DNA of 64,000 nt from contig CAKQTC010000007.1 of the NCBI GenBank assembly GCA_934274515.1, positions 1 to 64,000 on the forward strand, written 5' to 3'. Position 1 is the stretch's first letter; every line of letters begins with the position of its first letter. The position numbers were made by a program, and so were the translations under genes. Under the pieces are notes generated by a model. That model was not told the DNA's origin and ran no database searches. It worked only from the letters and a program-made list of their open reading frames with translations. This document shows positions 23,743-32,792 of this stretch, piece by piece. The DNA comes from an uncultured Clostridia bacterium. Lineage in GTDB: Bacteria; Bacillota; Clostridia; Christensenellales; DTU072.

Positions 23743-23940
23743 TTATTGACCGACCTTTACAATTACTTTTCCGTCGTAAATTTCCTGAGCGGCGTACGAA
23801 ATAGGTTTCATTCCGCTTTCTTCGAGTTCTTTCGCTTTCGTTGCGCTGAGTTCTCTCGCTCTTTTCGCTAATCCGCAAACAAGCGCATAGCGGCAAGGCG
23901 TTCTCGTAATTAGTTTGTCAATAGGTGGTTCGATCATCAT
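23743..23940 (-). CDS. rpoZ: RNA polymerase omega subunit
   Basis: A 65-residue protein with the omega pattern: IDKLITRTPCRYALVCGLAKRARELS, then KPISYAAQEIYDGKV. It aids RNA polymerase assembly. Position between gmk and coaBC is the usual Firmicute order. A weak GGAG-type site precedes the ATG. Confidence 0.95.
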   Translation of the reverse strand: MMIEPPIDKLITRTPCRYALVCGLAKRARELSATKAKELEESGMKPISYAAQEIYDGKVIVKVGQ

Positions 23941-23965
23941 AATGCAATTCTCCTTTTACTATATT

Positions 23966-24586
23966 TTACAGGTCGGTATGACCCAAAATGATTTTATCGA
24001 TGTTTTTTATGTTGCGCGATACTTTCTGTCTTTCAGCCTCGATTATCGCGTCGACTTTGCGTATACAACTGTCCAAATCGTCGTTAAGCACAACGTAATC
24101 GTAATCATATGCACAAGGAAGTTCTTTTCTGCACTTGGCCATTCTTTTGGCAATCTGCTCCGTCGTTTCCGTCTTCCTGTCTTCAAGCCGTCTTTTAAGT
24201 TCCCGTAAATCCGGCGGAACGATAAAAATACTTACGCATTGATACTTTTTACGAACGTTCTCCGCGCCAGTGGTTTCTATTTCTAAAATAACGTCCTCGT
24301 TTCTGGCAAGTTTTTCGTCCACTTCCTTTTTCGGAGTACCGTACCCTGTATCGAACGCTTCGACATATTCGTACATTCCGTCACCGTCTACAAGTTCGCG
24401 AAAACGCTCCTTGTCGATAAAATGATAATGAACGCCGTCTATCTCGCCTTCGCGGGGTTTTCTCGTGGTAACAGAAACGTTGACGGATATGTCTTTCATA
24501 TCTTCACAGACGCGTTTTAGCACCGTGCCTTTACCCACGCCGCTCGGACCGCTTATTACGAATAAAATTCCTCTTCCTCTACTCAA
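23966..24586 (-). CDS. gmk: Guanylate kinase, probable TTG start
   Basis: Phosphorylates GMP to GDP. The P-loop SGPSGVGKGT lies at the N-terminus, and TTRKPREGEIDGVHYHF is the GMP-binding part. I choose the TTG at 24586 (giving xSRGRGILFVISG) because family members begin only a few residues before the P-loop strand, and this start overlaps the yicC stop by 8 bases as elsewhere in this operon. A TTG at 24634 would add 16 residues. No ATG is available nearby. Gives 206 residues, the normal length. Confidence 0.93.
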   Translation of the reverse strand: MSRGRGILFVISGPSGVGKGTVLKRVCEDMKDISVNVSVTTRKPREGEIDGVHYHFIDKERFRELVDGDGMYEYVEAFDTGYGTPKKEVDEKLARNEDVILEIETTGAENVRKKYQCVSIFIVPPDLRELKRRLEDRKTETTEQIAKRMAKCRKELPCAYDYDYVVLNDDLDSCIRKVDAIIEAERQKVSRNIKNIDKIILGHTDL

Positions 24587-25451
24587 TGTTTTGTACCTGT
24601 TCCCTAAATTTTTCCAGTTCGTTTTTCGCTGCAAGCACTTTTTGCGTAAGCATAATGTCGTTACTCTTCGACCCGGTCGTGTTAATCTCTCTGTTGATTT
24701 CCTGTACGAGAAAATCGAGTTTTTTTCCTACTTCGTTTTTCTCGTCCATAAGAGAAAACCCGTGTTTTAAGTGCGCACGCAATCTGGTTATCTCTTCGTC
24801 AACGTTGCATTTATCGGTAAAACAAGCGACTTCGGTAAGAAATCTCGATTGATCGATTTCCACACCGGACAAAACCTCTTCCATACGCTGTCTTAGTTTT
24901 GCCGCATAATTTTCCGCAACAAGCGGCGCGCGTAACGCTATCTCTTCAACGATTTTTTCCAAATTTTCAAGTCTGAAACGTAATTCTTTTTTTAACGCCG
25001 CGCCTTCTTTTTCCCTTGCCTGTACGAGATTTAGGCACGCCTCTTCGGTCGCAGATTTAGCAAGAAAAATAAGTTCGTCTTCGTTTGCCTCTTCGGGCTC
25101 TACCGTGACTACTTCGGGCATACGTAATATTTGCGACGCGGTAACGTCGTTCGTCACGCCGATACTTTCGAGTTCTTTTGCGGCAGAAAGATATTGCTTG
25201 GCTAAGGGTAAATCGACCGAAACCTTGCCGCGTTCGTCACGCGCATCCCTATACCCGACAAAAACATCCGTATGTCCGCGTTTAACGTACTTTTTCACTA
25301 TTTCCCTTATTGCATCCTCGGCAAAAAATAATGCGCGCGGAGATTTTATCGACAAATCGAGAACCTTATGATTGACCGTCTTAACGTCAACCGTAATCTT
25401 TATTCCGCTCCGTTCGGCTAAGCCTTTTCCGAACCCCGTCATACTTTTCAT
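24579..25451 (-). CDS. yicC: YicC family endoribonuclease
   Basis: A 290-residue protein with the family start MKSMTGFGKG and NHKVLDLSIKSPR, and the C-terminal DUF1732 region (FLTEVACFTDKCNVDEEI, KLDFLVQEINREINTTGSKSND). YicC proteins are reported endoribonucleases in E. coli; the role in Firmicutes is less clear. The start is set by GGAG 10 bases upstream. First gene of the eleven-gene operon read from the promoter at 25483-25511. Confidence 0.93.
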   Translation of the reverse strand: MKSMTGFGKGLAERSGIKITVDVKTVNHKVLDLSIKSPRALFFAEDAIREIVKKYVKRGHTDVFVGYRDARDERGKVSVDLPLAKQYLSAAKELESIGVTNDVTASQILRMPEVVTVEPEEANEDELIFLAKSATEEACLNLVQAREKEGAALKKELRFRLENLEKIVEEIALRAPLVAENYAAKLRQRMEEVLSGVEIDQSRFLTEVACFTDKCNVDEEITRLRAHLKHGFSLMDEKNEVGKKLDFLVQEINREINTTGSKSNDIMLTQKVLAAKNELEKFREQVQNIE

Positions 25452-25482
25452 TTTATTCTTCTCCGATTTTCGATTTTTCGAT

Positions 25483-25511
25483 AGTATACCACACATCGCG
25501 CACGCTGACAA
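25483..25511 (-). promoter_or_regulatory. Promoter of the yicC-gmk-...-rpe operon
   Basis: Minus strand TTGTCA (25511-25506), 17-bp spacer, TATACT (25488-25483). The next genes (to rpe at 15267) are all overlapping or less than 26 bases apart, so one transcript could cover eleven genes. Confidence 0.75.
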
Positions 25512-25538
25512 ACGTTTTTATATATTTTATATAAATAA

Positions 25539-25559
25539 ACGCGCCCGAAACGAGCGCGT
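25539..25559. terminator. Possible terminator after ligA
   Basis: ACGCGC/GCGCGT stem with a 9-nt loop, followed on the minus strand by a broken T-run (GTTTATTTATA). A weak terminator between ligA and yicC. Confidence 0.4.
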
Positions 25560-25581
25560 CAACGTGATTACGCAAAAAAAC

Positions 25582-27537
25582 TTAAAGCACAAGCCCGTTT
25601 TCTCTAAGCACGGATAAAAATTTATCTTCATCCCATATTTCTATCCCCGCTTTCTTTGCTTTGTCGAGTTTGCTCCCCGCTTCTTCCCCGGCTATGACGA
25701 GATTAACGCTTTTTGAAACGCTGTCCGCTGTTTTTCCGCCGAGTTCTTTGATAAACTCTGCCGCCTGCGACCGTTTGAAAGACGCCAGTGACCCGGTTAA
25801 AACAACGTTTTTTCCGCTGAAAACACCTTCTTTTTGCTCTTCAACGCGAATTCTAACACCTTTTTCAAAGAGTTTGTCTATTTGTTTTACATTGTCTTCG
25901 TCGTCAAAAAACTTACGTACGTTTTCCGCCATAACAAGCCCGAAATCATCAAGAGTAACGAGTTCTTCTACGCTTGCATCGCGAATTTTGTCAAACGAGC
26001 CGAAATGGTCGGCGAGTTGTTTCGCCGTTTTTTTCCCGATGGTAGGGATGCCCAAAGCAAAAACAAATCTGTCAAGCGTCACGTCTTTGCTTTTTTCTAT
26101 CCCTTCAAGTAAATTGTTTATTTTTTTGTCCTTAAACCCGTCGAGTTTGTAAAGTTGTTCCGCCGTCAATTCGTAAAGTTGATACGGATATTTTATACCG
26201 AATTCGTTATAAAGTTGTTCCGCTGTTTTCTCGCTGAACCCGTCGATATTCATACACGATTTTTGCGCGAAATGGTCCAAAGTCGCGACTATCGCAGGCG
26301 CACATTTATCCGGATTCGTACAATATAAAAACGCTCCCTCTTCCTTGACAGACGCACCGCACGCGGGACATACTTTGGGTTTAGGCACGTCAACCGAATC
26401 CGGCAACAATTCCGCTAGTCCCGTTATCTCCGGAATGACGTCGTTACTTCGCCGTATAAAAACTCTCGAATGTAACTTTATTCCCTTTTTTAGGATATCC
26501 GAATAGTTGTTTAAGGTAGCCCTTTTTACCGTTACACCCATTAAGTCGATAGGCTCAAGTATGGCTAGCGGATTAAGTTTACGCGTTCTCGACACCTGCC
26601 ATACGACGTCTTCGAGGACGGTCGTTACTTCTTCCGCTTCAAACTTATACGCAAGTGCCCAGCGCGGGAATTTTTCGGTAAAACCGAGTTCTTCACGTAT
26701 ATCCATCGAATTGATTTTCAGCACCGCACCGTCTATCAAAAAATCAAGATTCGGTCTGTTTTTTTCAATTTTATCGATTACCTTTTGCGCATCTTTTTGC
26801 GATTTTACAACAGTAAACGCATCGTCGGTCAAAAAGCCGTTTTCAATTAAAAATGTATGAACTTCTTGCTGTGTTTTGAATATTTTTCCCGCAGAATAAC
26901 CTATATTATACGCTACAAAATCAAGTTTTCTCGCCGCAGTAACGGCAGGGTCTAGATTTCTAATTGCTCCGGCAACGCCGTTTCGTGCGTTTTTAAGCGG
27001 CACAGCCGCCGTTTCGTTATATAATTTGAGTGAACTCAGTCGCATAAGTCCCTCTCCCTGTATCTCGATTTCACCCTTAAAAGGAATTGTAAGCGGCACG
27101 CTTTTTATCGTTCTTACCTGTGCGGTAACGAGTTCTCCCGTAGTTCCGTCTCCTCGGGTCGCCGCTGATACGAGTATTCCGTCGTTATAGGTAATCGAAA
27201 GCGTAAGTCCGTCAAATTTGTGTTCCACAGTCATTTCGGGAATGAATCCGAGTTGCTTTTCGATACGTTGAAAATACGCGCCGAGTTCTTCGCTTCCCTT
27301 GGCCTTATCGAGCGAATACAATTTCAGTTTATGCTTGTACGAAACGAATTCTTTAAGGGGTGCGCCGCCTACTCTGTGCGTAGGAGAATCCGGCAACGCT
27401 CCGTACCGTTTTTCAAGTTCGACAAGTTCGTAATAAAGCGCGTCGTACTCTGCGTCGGATACGGTCGGATTGTCCTGCTCGTAGTATTCTTTTGCGTATC
27501 GATTTAACAAATCGACAAGTTCGCGCATTCTGTCCAT
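25582..27537 (-). CDS. ligA: NAD-dependent DNA ligase
   Basis: A 651-residue replicative ligase. The adenylation domain has the nucleophilic Lys in KFDG (VEHKFDGLTLS) and ENLDP-like GAIRNLDPAVT. The OB domain follows, then a Cys4 zinc finger (CPACG ... CTNPDKC), HhH repeats (DGFSEKTAEQ, LGIPTIGKKTAKQLADHFGS in two parts) and a C-terminal BRCT domain. Length is normal. AGGGG precedes the ATG. The gap from pcrA is 23 bases. Confidence 0.97.
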   Translation of the reverse strand: MDRMRELVDLLNRYAKEYYEQDNPTVSDAEYDALYYELVELEKRYGALPDSPTHRVGGAPLKEFVSYKHKLKLYSLDKAKGSEELGAYFQRIEKQLGFIPEMTVEHKFDGLTLSITYNDGILVSAATRGDGTTGELVTAQVRTIKSVPLTIPFKGEIEIQGEGLMRLSSLKLYNETAAVPLKNARNGVAGAIRNLDPAVTAARKLDFVAYNIGYSAGKIFKTQQEVHTFLIENGFLTDDAFTVVKSQKDAQKVIDKIEKNRPNLDFLIDGAVLKINSMDIREELGFTEKFPRWALAYKFEAEEVTTVLEDVVWQVSRTRKLNPLAILEPIDLMGVTVKRATLNNYSDILKKGIKLHSRVFIRRSNDVIPEITGLAELLPDSVDVPKPKVCPACGASVKEEGAFLYCTNPDKCAPAIVATLDHFAQKSCMNIDGFSEKTAEQLYNEFGIKYPYQLYELTAEQLYKLDGFKDKKINNLLEGIEKSKDVTLDRFVFALGIPTIGKKTAKQLADHFGSFDKIRDASVEELVTLDDFGLVMAENVRKFFDDEDNVKQIDKLFEKGVRIRVEEQKEGVFSGKNVVLTGSLASFKRSQAAEFIKELGGKTADSVSKSVNLVIAGEEAGSKLDKAKKAGIEIWDEDKFLSVLRENGLVL

Positions 27538-27560
27538 ATCAAAACCCCTTTTTTTCGTTT

Positions 27561-29792
27561 TTATTCGCTAAGCGTAAGCGGTGCGTTCATTAAAGCAAAT
27601 TTTTTCACTCCTAATCCGGGAAAAGCAACGCTTACGGTTGTTCCCGTTCCGCTTCCTGCCATTGTGATTACTGTTCCTTTCCCGTATTTCGGATGCGATA
27701 CTTTTGCTCCGGGCTTGAACCCCGCTCCCGAAACGTTGTAAATTTTAGGTTTAACCTGTATGTCGGTTTTTACGATCGGTTTAACGTTTTTATTTGAAAA
27801 ATCTATACTTGACGGAATTGCTTGCTCGTAAACGTCGTCATATCTTTCCCTTCCGTACAAACCTTGCCTGTCCCTATTAATAATAGGCTGTGACGCTTCT
27901 CCTTTCGATTCCGAGAAAAACCTAGAAGGAATTGCAGATTCGGTTCTGTTATATTTACGGCGAACCCCGCGTACAGCCGAAACGTAAAGCCTTTCTTTTG
28001 CGCGAGTAAGAGCAACGTACATAACTCTTCTTTCTTCTTCGATACCGTTCGCTTCACGCATGCTTTGCGCCGAGGGAATTATTCCCTCTTCGCAAGCAAT
28101 AATAAACACTACCGGAAATTCCAGTCCTTTCGCAGCGTGCATCGTTGCTATTACCACGGAATCGGAATCTTCTTCTTCCGTCGCCGCGTCGGTATTAAGC
28201 GCGAGCGTTTGCAAAAACTCGCTAAGGGTTATTTCCGATTCTTCATAGTTTTCCTGTAAATAAGTCAAAAATTCTTCGATGTTTTCCCAGCGGTTTAAGT
28301 CGTCTTCCTTTCCCGTAGAACGATAATATCTCTCAAACCCTGCCTTCATTACGAGTTCTCCCACAAAATCGACAAGGCTCATATTAGCAAGATCGGTCTG
28401 CATATCTCCGATTAAGTCGCGAAAAACGCCCACTTTGGATTTTATCGTTGGCGAAAAATCCGAATAATTTATATCCATTATTACGTCGTAAAGCGTAACC
28501 CCTTTTTCCTTTGCATAATCGGAAAGTTTTTCAATCGTAGTATCGCCTATTCCTCTTGCGGGGAAATTTATCACCCTCGTAATCGCGTCCGAATCTCTGC
28601 TGTTCACGAGTAACCGCATATATGCAATCACGTCGAGTATCTCCTTCCTGTCAAAGAATTTATATCCGCCGTAAACTTTATAACTTATTCCGCGTTTGTT
28701 AAAACTCGTTTCAAATACACGGGTAAGCGAGTTGTTTCTAACCAGAATCGCAAAATCGCTATTTCTGTATCCTTGGCTACGTTTAAGCGATGTAATTTGC
28801 GCAATTACGGTATCTACTTCTTCGTATTCGGTACTGCTCGTAATATATTCGACGCGCACCCCGTCTTTTTTTTCGCAGTAAAGCGTTTTGGCGGTTCTAC
28901 TTTTATTATTCGCGATAAGTCTGTTGGCGCAGTCGAGAATTTGTTGCGTAGAACGATAGTTTTGTTCGAGTTTATAAATTTTCGCATTCGGAAAAGATTT
29001 TCCGAAATCGAGAATGTTTCTTACGTCCGCTCCGCGCCAGCCGTAGATGCTTTGGTCATCGTCGCCCACGGCAAATATGTTGCCCCATTTTGACGAAAGC
29101 ATTTTAAGAAGTTCGAATTGTATTTTGTTGGTATCTTGGAATTCGTCAACGTGTACGTACTTGAATTTATTTGCGTAATACTGCCGCGCCTCATCGTCGG
29201 TTGCGAGCAAAGCGCGACATTTAAGCAGTAAATCGTCAAAGTCCATAGCGTTATTTTCAAAAAGCGTTCTGTCGTATGCGTCGTAAACTTCGCAAATAAG
29301 CATAGCGTCTTTTTCGTAGGCTTGTATGGCGCGAAAATACTCGTCCGAACATAATCCCGCGTTTTTGGCTTTACCTATATGGAAAGAATATTTATCTTTA
29401 TCTTTTTCTTCGAGATGTTTTTCACGAAGAACTTTTAATAAAGCGCGCTTAGACGCGCTTTCATCGTATATCGTAAAATTTTGCGTGTACCCGATTTTTT
29501 GCGCGTATTTATGCAAAATGCTTACGCAAAGAGAGTGAAATGTCGACACCCATACGTCGTTTGGTCCGAGCATATCGGACAACCTTTCTTTCATTTCTCT
29601 CGTCGCCTTGTTTGTAAAAGTAATCGCAAGTATATTCCAAGGAAAAACTTTTTTTTCATCGATGAGATATGCTATTCTGTGCGTAAGCACTCTTGTTTTT
29701 CCGCTTCCCGCCCCCGCAAACACCAGCACCGCACCTTCGGTGTCCGTGACTGCGTCGCGTTGTTCGGGGTTAAGTTTCTCTAAATCTGTCAT
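27561..29792 (-). CDS. pcrA: UvrD/PcrA-type DNA helicase
   Basis: A 743-residue superfamily 1A 3'-5' helicase acting in repair and plasmid replication. Motifs: LNPEQRDAV (Q), AGAGSGKT (I), DEFQDTN (II), GDDDQSIYGWRGA (III), QNYRST (IV), MHAAKGLEF (V) and VALTRAKE (VI). The C-terminal ~45 residues (VSHPKYGKGTV) are the Tudor-like tail of PcrA. Its ATG overlaps the dgt stop by 4 bases. pcrA-ligA is a common Firmicute pair. Confidence 0.97.
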   Translation of the reverse strand: MTDLEKLNPEQRDAVTDTEGAVLVFAGAGSGKTRVLTHRIAYLIDEKKVFPWNILAITFTNKATREMKERLSDMLGPNDVWVSTFHSLCVSILHKYAQKIGYTQNFTIYDESASKRALLKVLREKHLEEKDKDKYSFHIGKAKNAGLCSDEYFRAIQAYEKDAMLICEVYDAYDRTLFENNAMDFDDLLLKCRALLATDDEARQYYANKFKYVHVDEFQDTNKIQFELLKMLSSKWGNIFAVGDDDQSIYGWRGADVRNILDFGKSFPNAKIYKLEQNYRSTQQILDCANRLIANNKSRTAKTLYCEKKDGVRVEYITSSTEYEEVDTVIAQITSLKRSQGYRNSDFAILVRNNSLTRVFETSFNKRGISYKVYGGYKFFDRKEILDVIAYMRLLVNSRDSDAITRVINFPARGIGDTTIEKLSDYAKEKGVTLYDVIMDINYSDFSPTIKSKVGVFRDLIGDMQTDLANMSLVDFVGELVMKAGFERYYRSTGKEDDLNRWENIEEFLTYLQENYEESEITLSEFLQTLALNTDAATEEEDSDSVVIATMHAAKGLEFPVVFIIACEEGIIPSAQSMREANGIEEERRVMYVALTRAKERLYVSAVRGVRRKYNRTESAIPSRFFSESKGEASQPIINRDRQGLYGRERYDDVYEQAIPSSIDFSNKNVKPIVKTDIQVKPKIYNVSGAGFKPGAKVSHPKYGKGTVITMAGSGTGTTVSVAFPGLGVKKFALMNAPLTLSE

Positions 29793-30769
29793 TCTGTCAC
29801 TCCGTCGGGTATAAATATTTTTTTCGCTAAACCTATGGCGTACGTGTCACTCATTGACGCAAGATAATCGCATACAAAAGTCGTTACGTCGGTAACGGTT
29901 TCCGGATGTGGCACTTCGTCGGGATGAACAATGAAATATTTGAATAGCAAATTGAGCATCCTGTCCGCTTTCATTTGCAAGGCCTCGCCGGAAGCATTAA
30001 AGTACACTCTTTCAAACATAAAATCGCGAAGTTTATTCATATAAAAGTCGCCTTCTTCGCTTAAAGATACTCTGTTTTTTCCGTAACTTTGTTCTACAAT
30101 ATCCTTTACGAGAGTGTTAATCCTTTCCCCTTTCGTTTTGCCTAAAAATTTAACGCAATCGGTCGGCAAATCGCTTTCTTTGATAACGCCTTCCCTTATC
30201 GCGTCGCTTATGTCATGGTTAATATAAGCAATTCTATCTGCATAAGAAACGACTTTGCCTTCGAGTGTAAACGGCTTTCCGCTGCTCTTATGTTGCAATA
30301 TTCCATCGCGAACTTCATAAGTAAGGTTAAGTCCTTTTCCGTCGTTTTCCAGAATATCAACGACGCGCAAACTCTGCTCGTTATGAGCAAAATGCCCCGT
30401 AAGCGCGTTAAGCACTCTTTCTCCCGCATGCCCGAACGGCGTATGCCCTAAGTCATGCCCGAGTCCTATCGCCTCTGTAAGATCCTCGTTAAGTAGCAAC
30501 GCCCTAGAAATCGTCCTTGCTATCTGCGTTACTTCAAGCGTGTGCGTAAGTCGCGTACGATAATGATCGTCTAACGGACGAAGAAAAACCTGCGTCTTGT
30601 GTTTAAGCCTTCTGAATGCTTTGCAGTGAATTATTCTATCTCTGTCACGCTGATATTCCGTTCGATACGGACAAGGCTCGATTGAGATGAGCCTTCCGCG
30701 AGTATTCTCGCTTTTTTGCGCGTATGGACTGAGGAAATTCCTTTCGTATTCAAGTTGATGCTCTTTCAT
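29789..30769 (-). CDS. dgt: dGTP triphosphohydrolase-like HD protein
   Basis: A 326-residue HD-domain protein. The family start region RTEYQRDRDRIIHCKAFRRLKHKTQVF is followed by the HD metal set: H in TRLTHTLEV, HD in GLGHDLGHTPFGH, and a later D (YADRIAYINHD). It hydrolyses dNTPs to nucleoside and triphosphate and so limits dNTP pools; substrate preference cannot be told. AAAGGAG precedes the ATG. First gene of dgt-pcrA-ligA. Length matches the short, non-E. coli type. Confidence 0.93.
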   Translation of the reverse strand: MKEHQLEYERNFLSPYAQKSENTRGRLISIEPCPYRTEYQRDRDRIIHCKAFRRLKHKTQVFLRPLDDHYRTRLTHTLEVTQIARTISRALLLNEDLTEAIGLGHDLGHTPFGHAGERVLNALTGHFAHNEQSLRVVDILENDGKGLNLTYEVRDGILQHKSSGKPFTLEGKVVSYADRIAYINHDISDAIREGVIKESDLPTDCVKFLGKTKGERINTLVKDIVEQSYGKNRVSLSEEGDFYMNKLRDFMFERVYFNASGEALQMKADRMLNLLFKYFIVHPDEVPHPETVTDVTTFVCDYLASMSDTYAIGLAKKIFIPDGVTE

Positions 30770-30930
30770 TTTCGCTCCTTTGGTGTTTTAATAATATACC
30801 ATACAAACGTTACAAAACGAAATCTTGTCGGTAACAGTCGTTGCATTGCGTTTTGTCGAACGGAAATCGCCGCTTCCGCTAGAATGTTAATACTACGCTC
30901 AATACTCTTGCGAGCAAGTTCCTTGCTTGT

Positions 30931-30959
30931 ATTATACCAAAAATTTGCCTTCTTTTCAA
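30931..30959 (-). promoter_or_regulatory. Promoter of dgt-pcrA-ligA and 160-nt leader
   Basis: Minus strand TTGAAA (30959-30954), 17-bp spacer, TATAAT (30936-30931). About 160 bases of untranslated leader follow to the dgt ATG. It contains ACAAAACG paired with CGTTTTGT around a 30-nt loop (about 30800-30850) but matches no riboswitch I know. Confidence 0.75.
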
Positions 30960-31013
30960 GTGTTAATATGTACTTTTACTTGTCTTGATAAGGTCGCGAA
31001 TTTAGTTCGAAAT

Positions 31014-31043
31014 AAAAAAAGGACCCCCGATTTCGGGTGTCCT
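31014..31043 (-). terminator. Terminator of trpB2
   Basis: Minus strand stem GGAC-CCCGA/TCGGG-GTCC (31042-31021) followed by seven T. Strong. Confidence 0.85.
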
Positions 31044-31064
31044 TAATTAAACAAACGGTTACCT

Positions 31065-32456
31065 TTAATCGATGTTTAACTCATCTGGAATATTTGGTAA
31101 ATTTTTAATTCCGCGAGCGATGTCGTCATCGGTAGGAATATAGTCGGTCATCGTTTCGTCGTTATAGGCTTTGTATGCGTTAAGGTCAAAATAACCCGTT
31201 CCCGTCAAGCCGAAAAGTATAACTTTCTTTTCTCCGTTTTCTTTGCATTTAAGCGCCTCGTCCATTGCTACTTTTATCGCGTGCGAACTTTCGGGCGCGG
31301 GAAGTATTCCCTCGCAACGAGCAAATCTCTCTGCCGCTTCGAAAACTTTTGTTTGTTCCGCAGATACCGCCTCCATATATCCGTCGTGATAAAGTTTACT
31401 TAACGTCGGACTCATTCCGTGATATCTCAATCCCCCCGCATGGTTAGGCGACGGCATAAATCCACTTCCCAACGTGTACATCTTTGCAAGGGGCGTCATT
31501 TTTCCCGTATCGCAAAAATCATATTTATAAACGCCCCGAGTAAGAGACGGACAACTTGCCGGCTCCACCGCAATAAATCTGTAATCTGTTTCGCCACGCA
31601 ATTTTTCTCCCATAAACGGTGCAATAAGTCCGCCTAAGTTACTTCCGCCGCCGGCGCAACCTATTATTATATCGGGTTTAACTCCGTATTTATCGAGCGC
31701 GGTTTTACATTCCAGCCCGATTATACTTTGGTGTAAAACTACTTGATCAAGCACGCTTCCGAGAACGTATCTCGAATTTGGCACAGTTATCGCGCACTCT
31801 ACCGCTTCGCTTATCGCACAACCTAAACTACCGCCTGTCCCGGGGAATTCTTTAAGAATTTTTCTACCTACTTCGGTAGTGTTGCTCGGACTGGGGATTA
31901 CGTTTGCGCCGTAAGTTCTCATTACTTCTTTTCTAAACGGTTTTTGTTCACTACTAACCTTTACCATATAAACGTCCAGCGGGATTTTATAAAACGCACA
32001 TGCCATCGACAAAGCCGTTCCCCATTGCCCTGCTCCTGTTTCCGTCGTAAGATGAGTTATTCCTTGTTGCTTTGCATAGTACACCTGCGCAACTGCAGAA
32101 TTGAGTTTATGCGACCCGGACGTGTTGTTTCCTTCAAATTTATAGTAGATTTCCGCAGGCGTGTCGAGTTCTTTTTCCAACCAATATGCTCTTACGAGCG
32201 GCGACGGACGAAACATCGTGTAAAAATCTCTTATCCCTTCGGGGATTTCTATAAATTGCGTCGTTTGGTCAAGTTCTTGTTTGACGAGTTCTTCGCAGAA
32301 AATATGTCCTAAATCTTCCGCCGTAACTTTTTCAAGTGTGGCGGGATTAAGATAAGGTGCGTGTTTCTCTTTCATATCCGCACGCAGATTATACCAGTAT
32401 CTCGGCATCTCTTCTTCGGTAAGGTAAATCTTTGTCGGAATACGTTTGTCTTTCAT
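31065..32456 (-). CDS. trpB: TrpB2-type tryptophan synthase beta chain
   Basis: A 463-residue PLP enzyme that joins indole and serine to give tryptophan. The PLP-binding Lys is in GSHKLNSA, the phosphate loop in GCAGGGSNLGG, and ETGAGQWGTALS matches the TrpB catalytic loop. The extended N-terminus and overall length are typical of TrpB2 rather than TrpB1. The start MKDKRIP is chosen for AAGGAG about 9 bases before it; the sequence further upstream is the T-box. No trpA or other trp genes are nearby, so it may use free indole. Control is by a tryptophan T-box, which fits the assignment well. Confidence 0.93.
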   Translation of the reverse strand: MKDKRIPTKIYLTEEEMPRYWYNLRADMKEKHAPYLNPATLEKVTAEDLGHIFCEELVKQELDQTTQFIEIPEGIRDFYTMFRPSPLVRAYWLEKELDTPAEIYYKFEGNNTSGSHKLNSAVAQVYYAKQQGITHLTTETGAGQWGTALSMACAFYKIPLDVYMVKVSSEQKPFRKEVMRTYGANVIPSPSNTTEVGRKILKEFPGTGGSLGCAISEAVECAITVPNSRYVLGSVLDQVVLHQSIIGLECKTALDKYGVKPDIIIGCAGGGSNLGGLIAPFMGEKLRGETDYRFIAVEPASCPSLTRGVYKYDFCDTGKMTPLAKMYTLGSGFMPSPNHAGGLRYHGMSPTLSKLYHDGYMEAVSAEQTKVFEAAERFARCEGILPAPESSHAIKVAMDEALKCKENGEKKVILFGLTGTGYFDLNAYKAYNDETMTDYIPTDDDIARGIKNLPNIPDELNID

Positions 32457-32485
32457 TTTTCTTATTCTCCTTTTCTTATTATATG

Positions 32486-32735
32486 AAAAAACGGTGAACT
32501 CGCTTTGGGACGAATTCACCGTGTTGCCACCCAATTTCATAGTTTAATCGCTTAAACTACCTTAATAACAGTACCGTCATACTGTTTTCCGTTTACGCAG
32601 GAATTAACGTCGGAAACTACTGCAATTTCGCTCCCGCCCTCAATAGTCCATTCAACATATCTCCACTGTTCCGTCACACCGCCCCGAAACTCTCTGTAAA
32701 CTTCAATATGCCTACTACTCTATCTCAACGGTTTG
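32486..32735 (-). promoter_or_regulatory. T-box riboswitch, Trp specifier (TGG), for trpB2
   Basis: Minus-strand leader. Stem I has the AGAGAG and GGTG elements. Its specifier loop reads GAA-TGG-ACTATTGAG, with TGG at 32650-32648. The T-box core GGGTGGCAACACGG lies at about 32532-32519. The terminator CGGTGAA/TTCACCG with six T spans 32521-32486, and the T-box bases can form the competing antiterminator. Uncharged tRNA-Trp should stabilise the antiterminator and turn on trpB2. Confidence 0.92.
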
Positions 32736-32748
32736 TTAAGTTATACTT

Positions 32749-32777
32749 ATCATAGCACCGTAAAAAACCGATGTCAA
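32749..32777 (-). promoter_or_regulatory. Promoter of the Trp T-box transcript
   Basis: Minus strand TTGACA (32777-32772), 17-bp spacer, TATGAT (32754-32749). Confidence 0.85.
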
Positions 32778-32792
32778 ACGTTTTTACTATTA

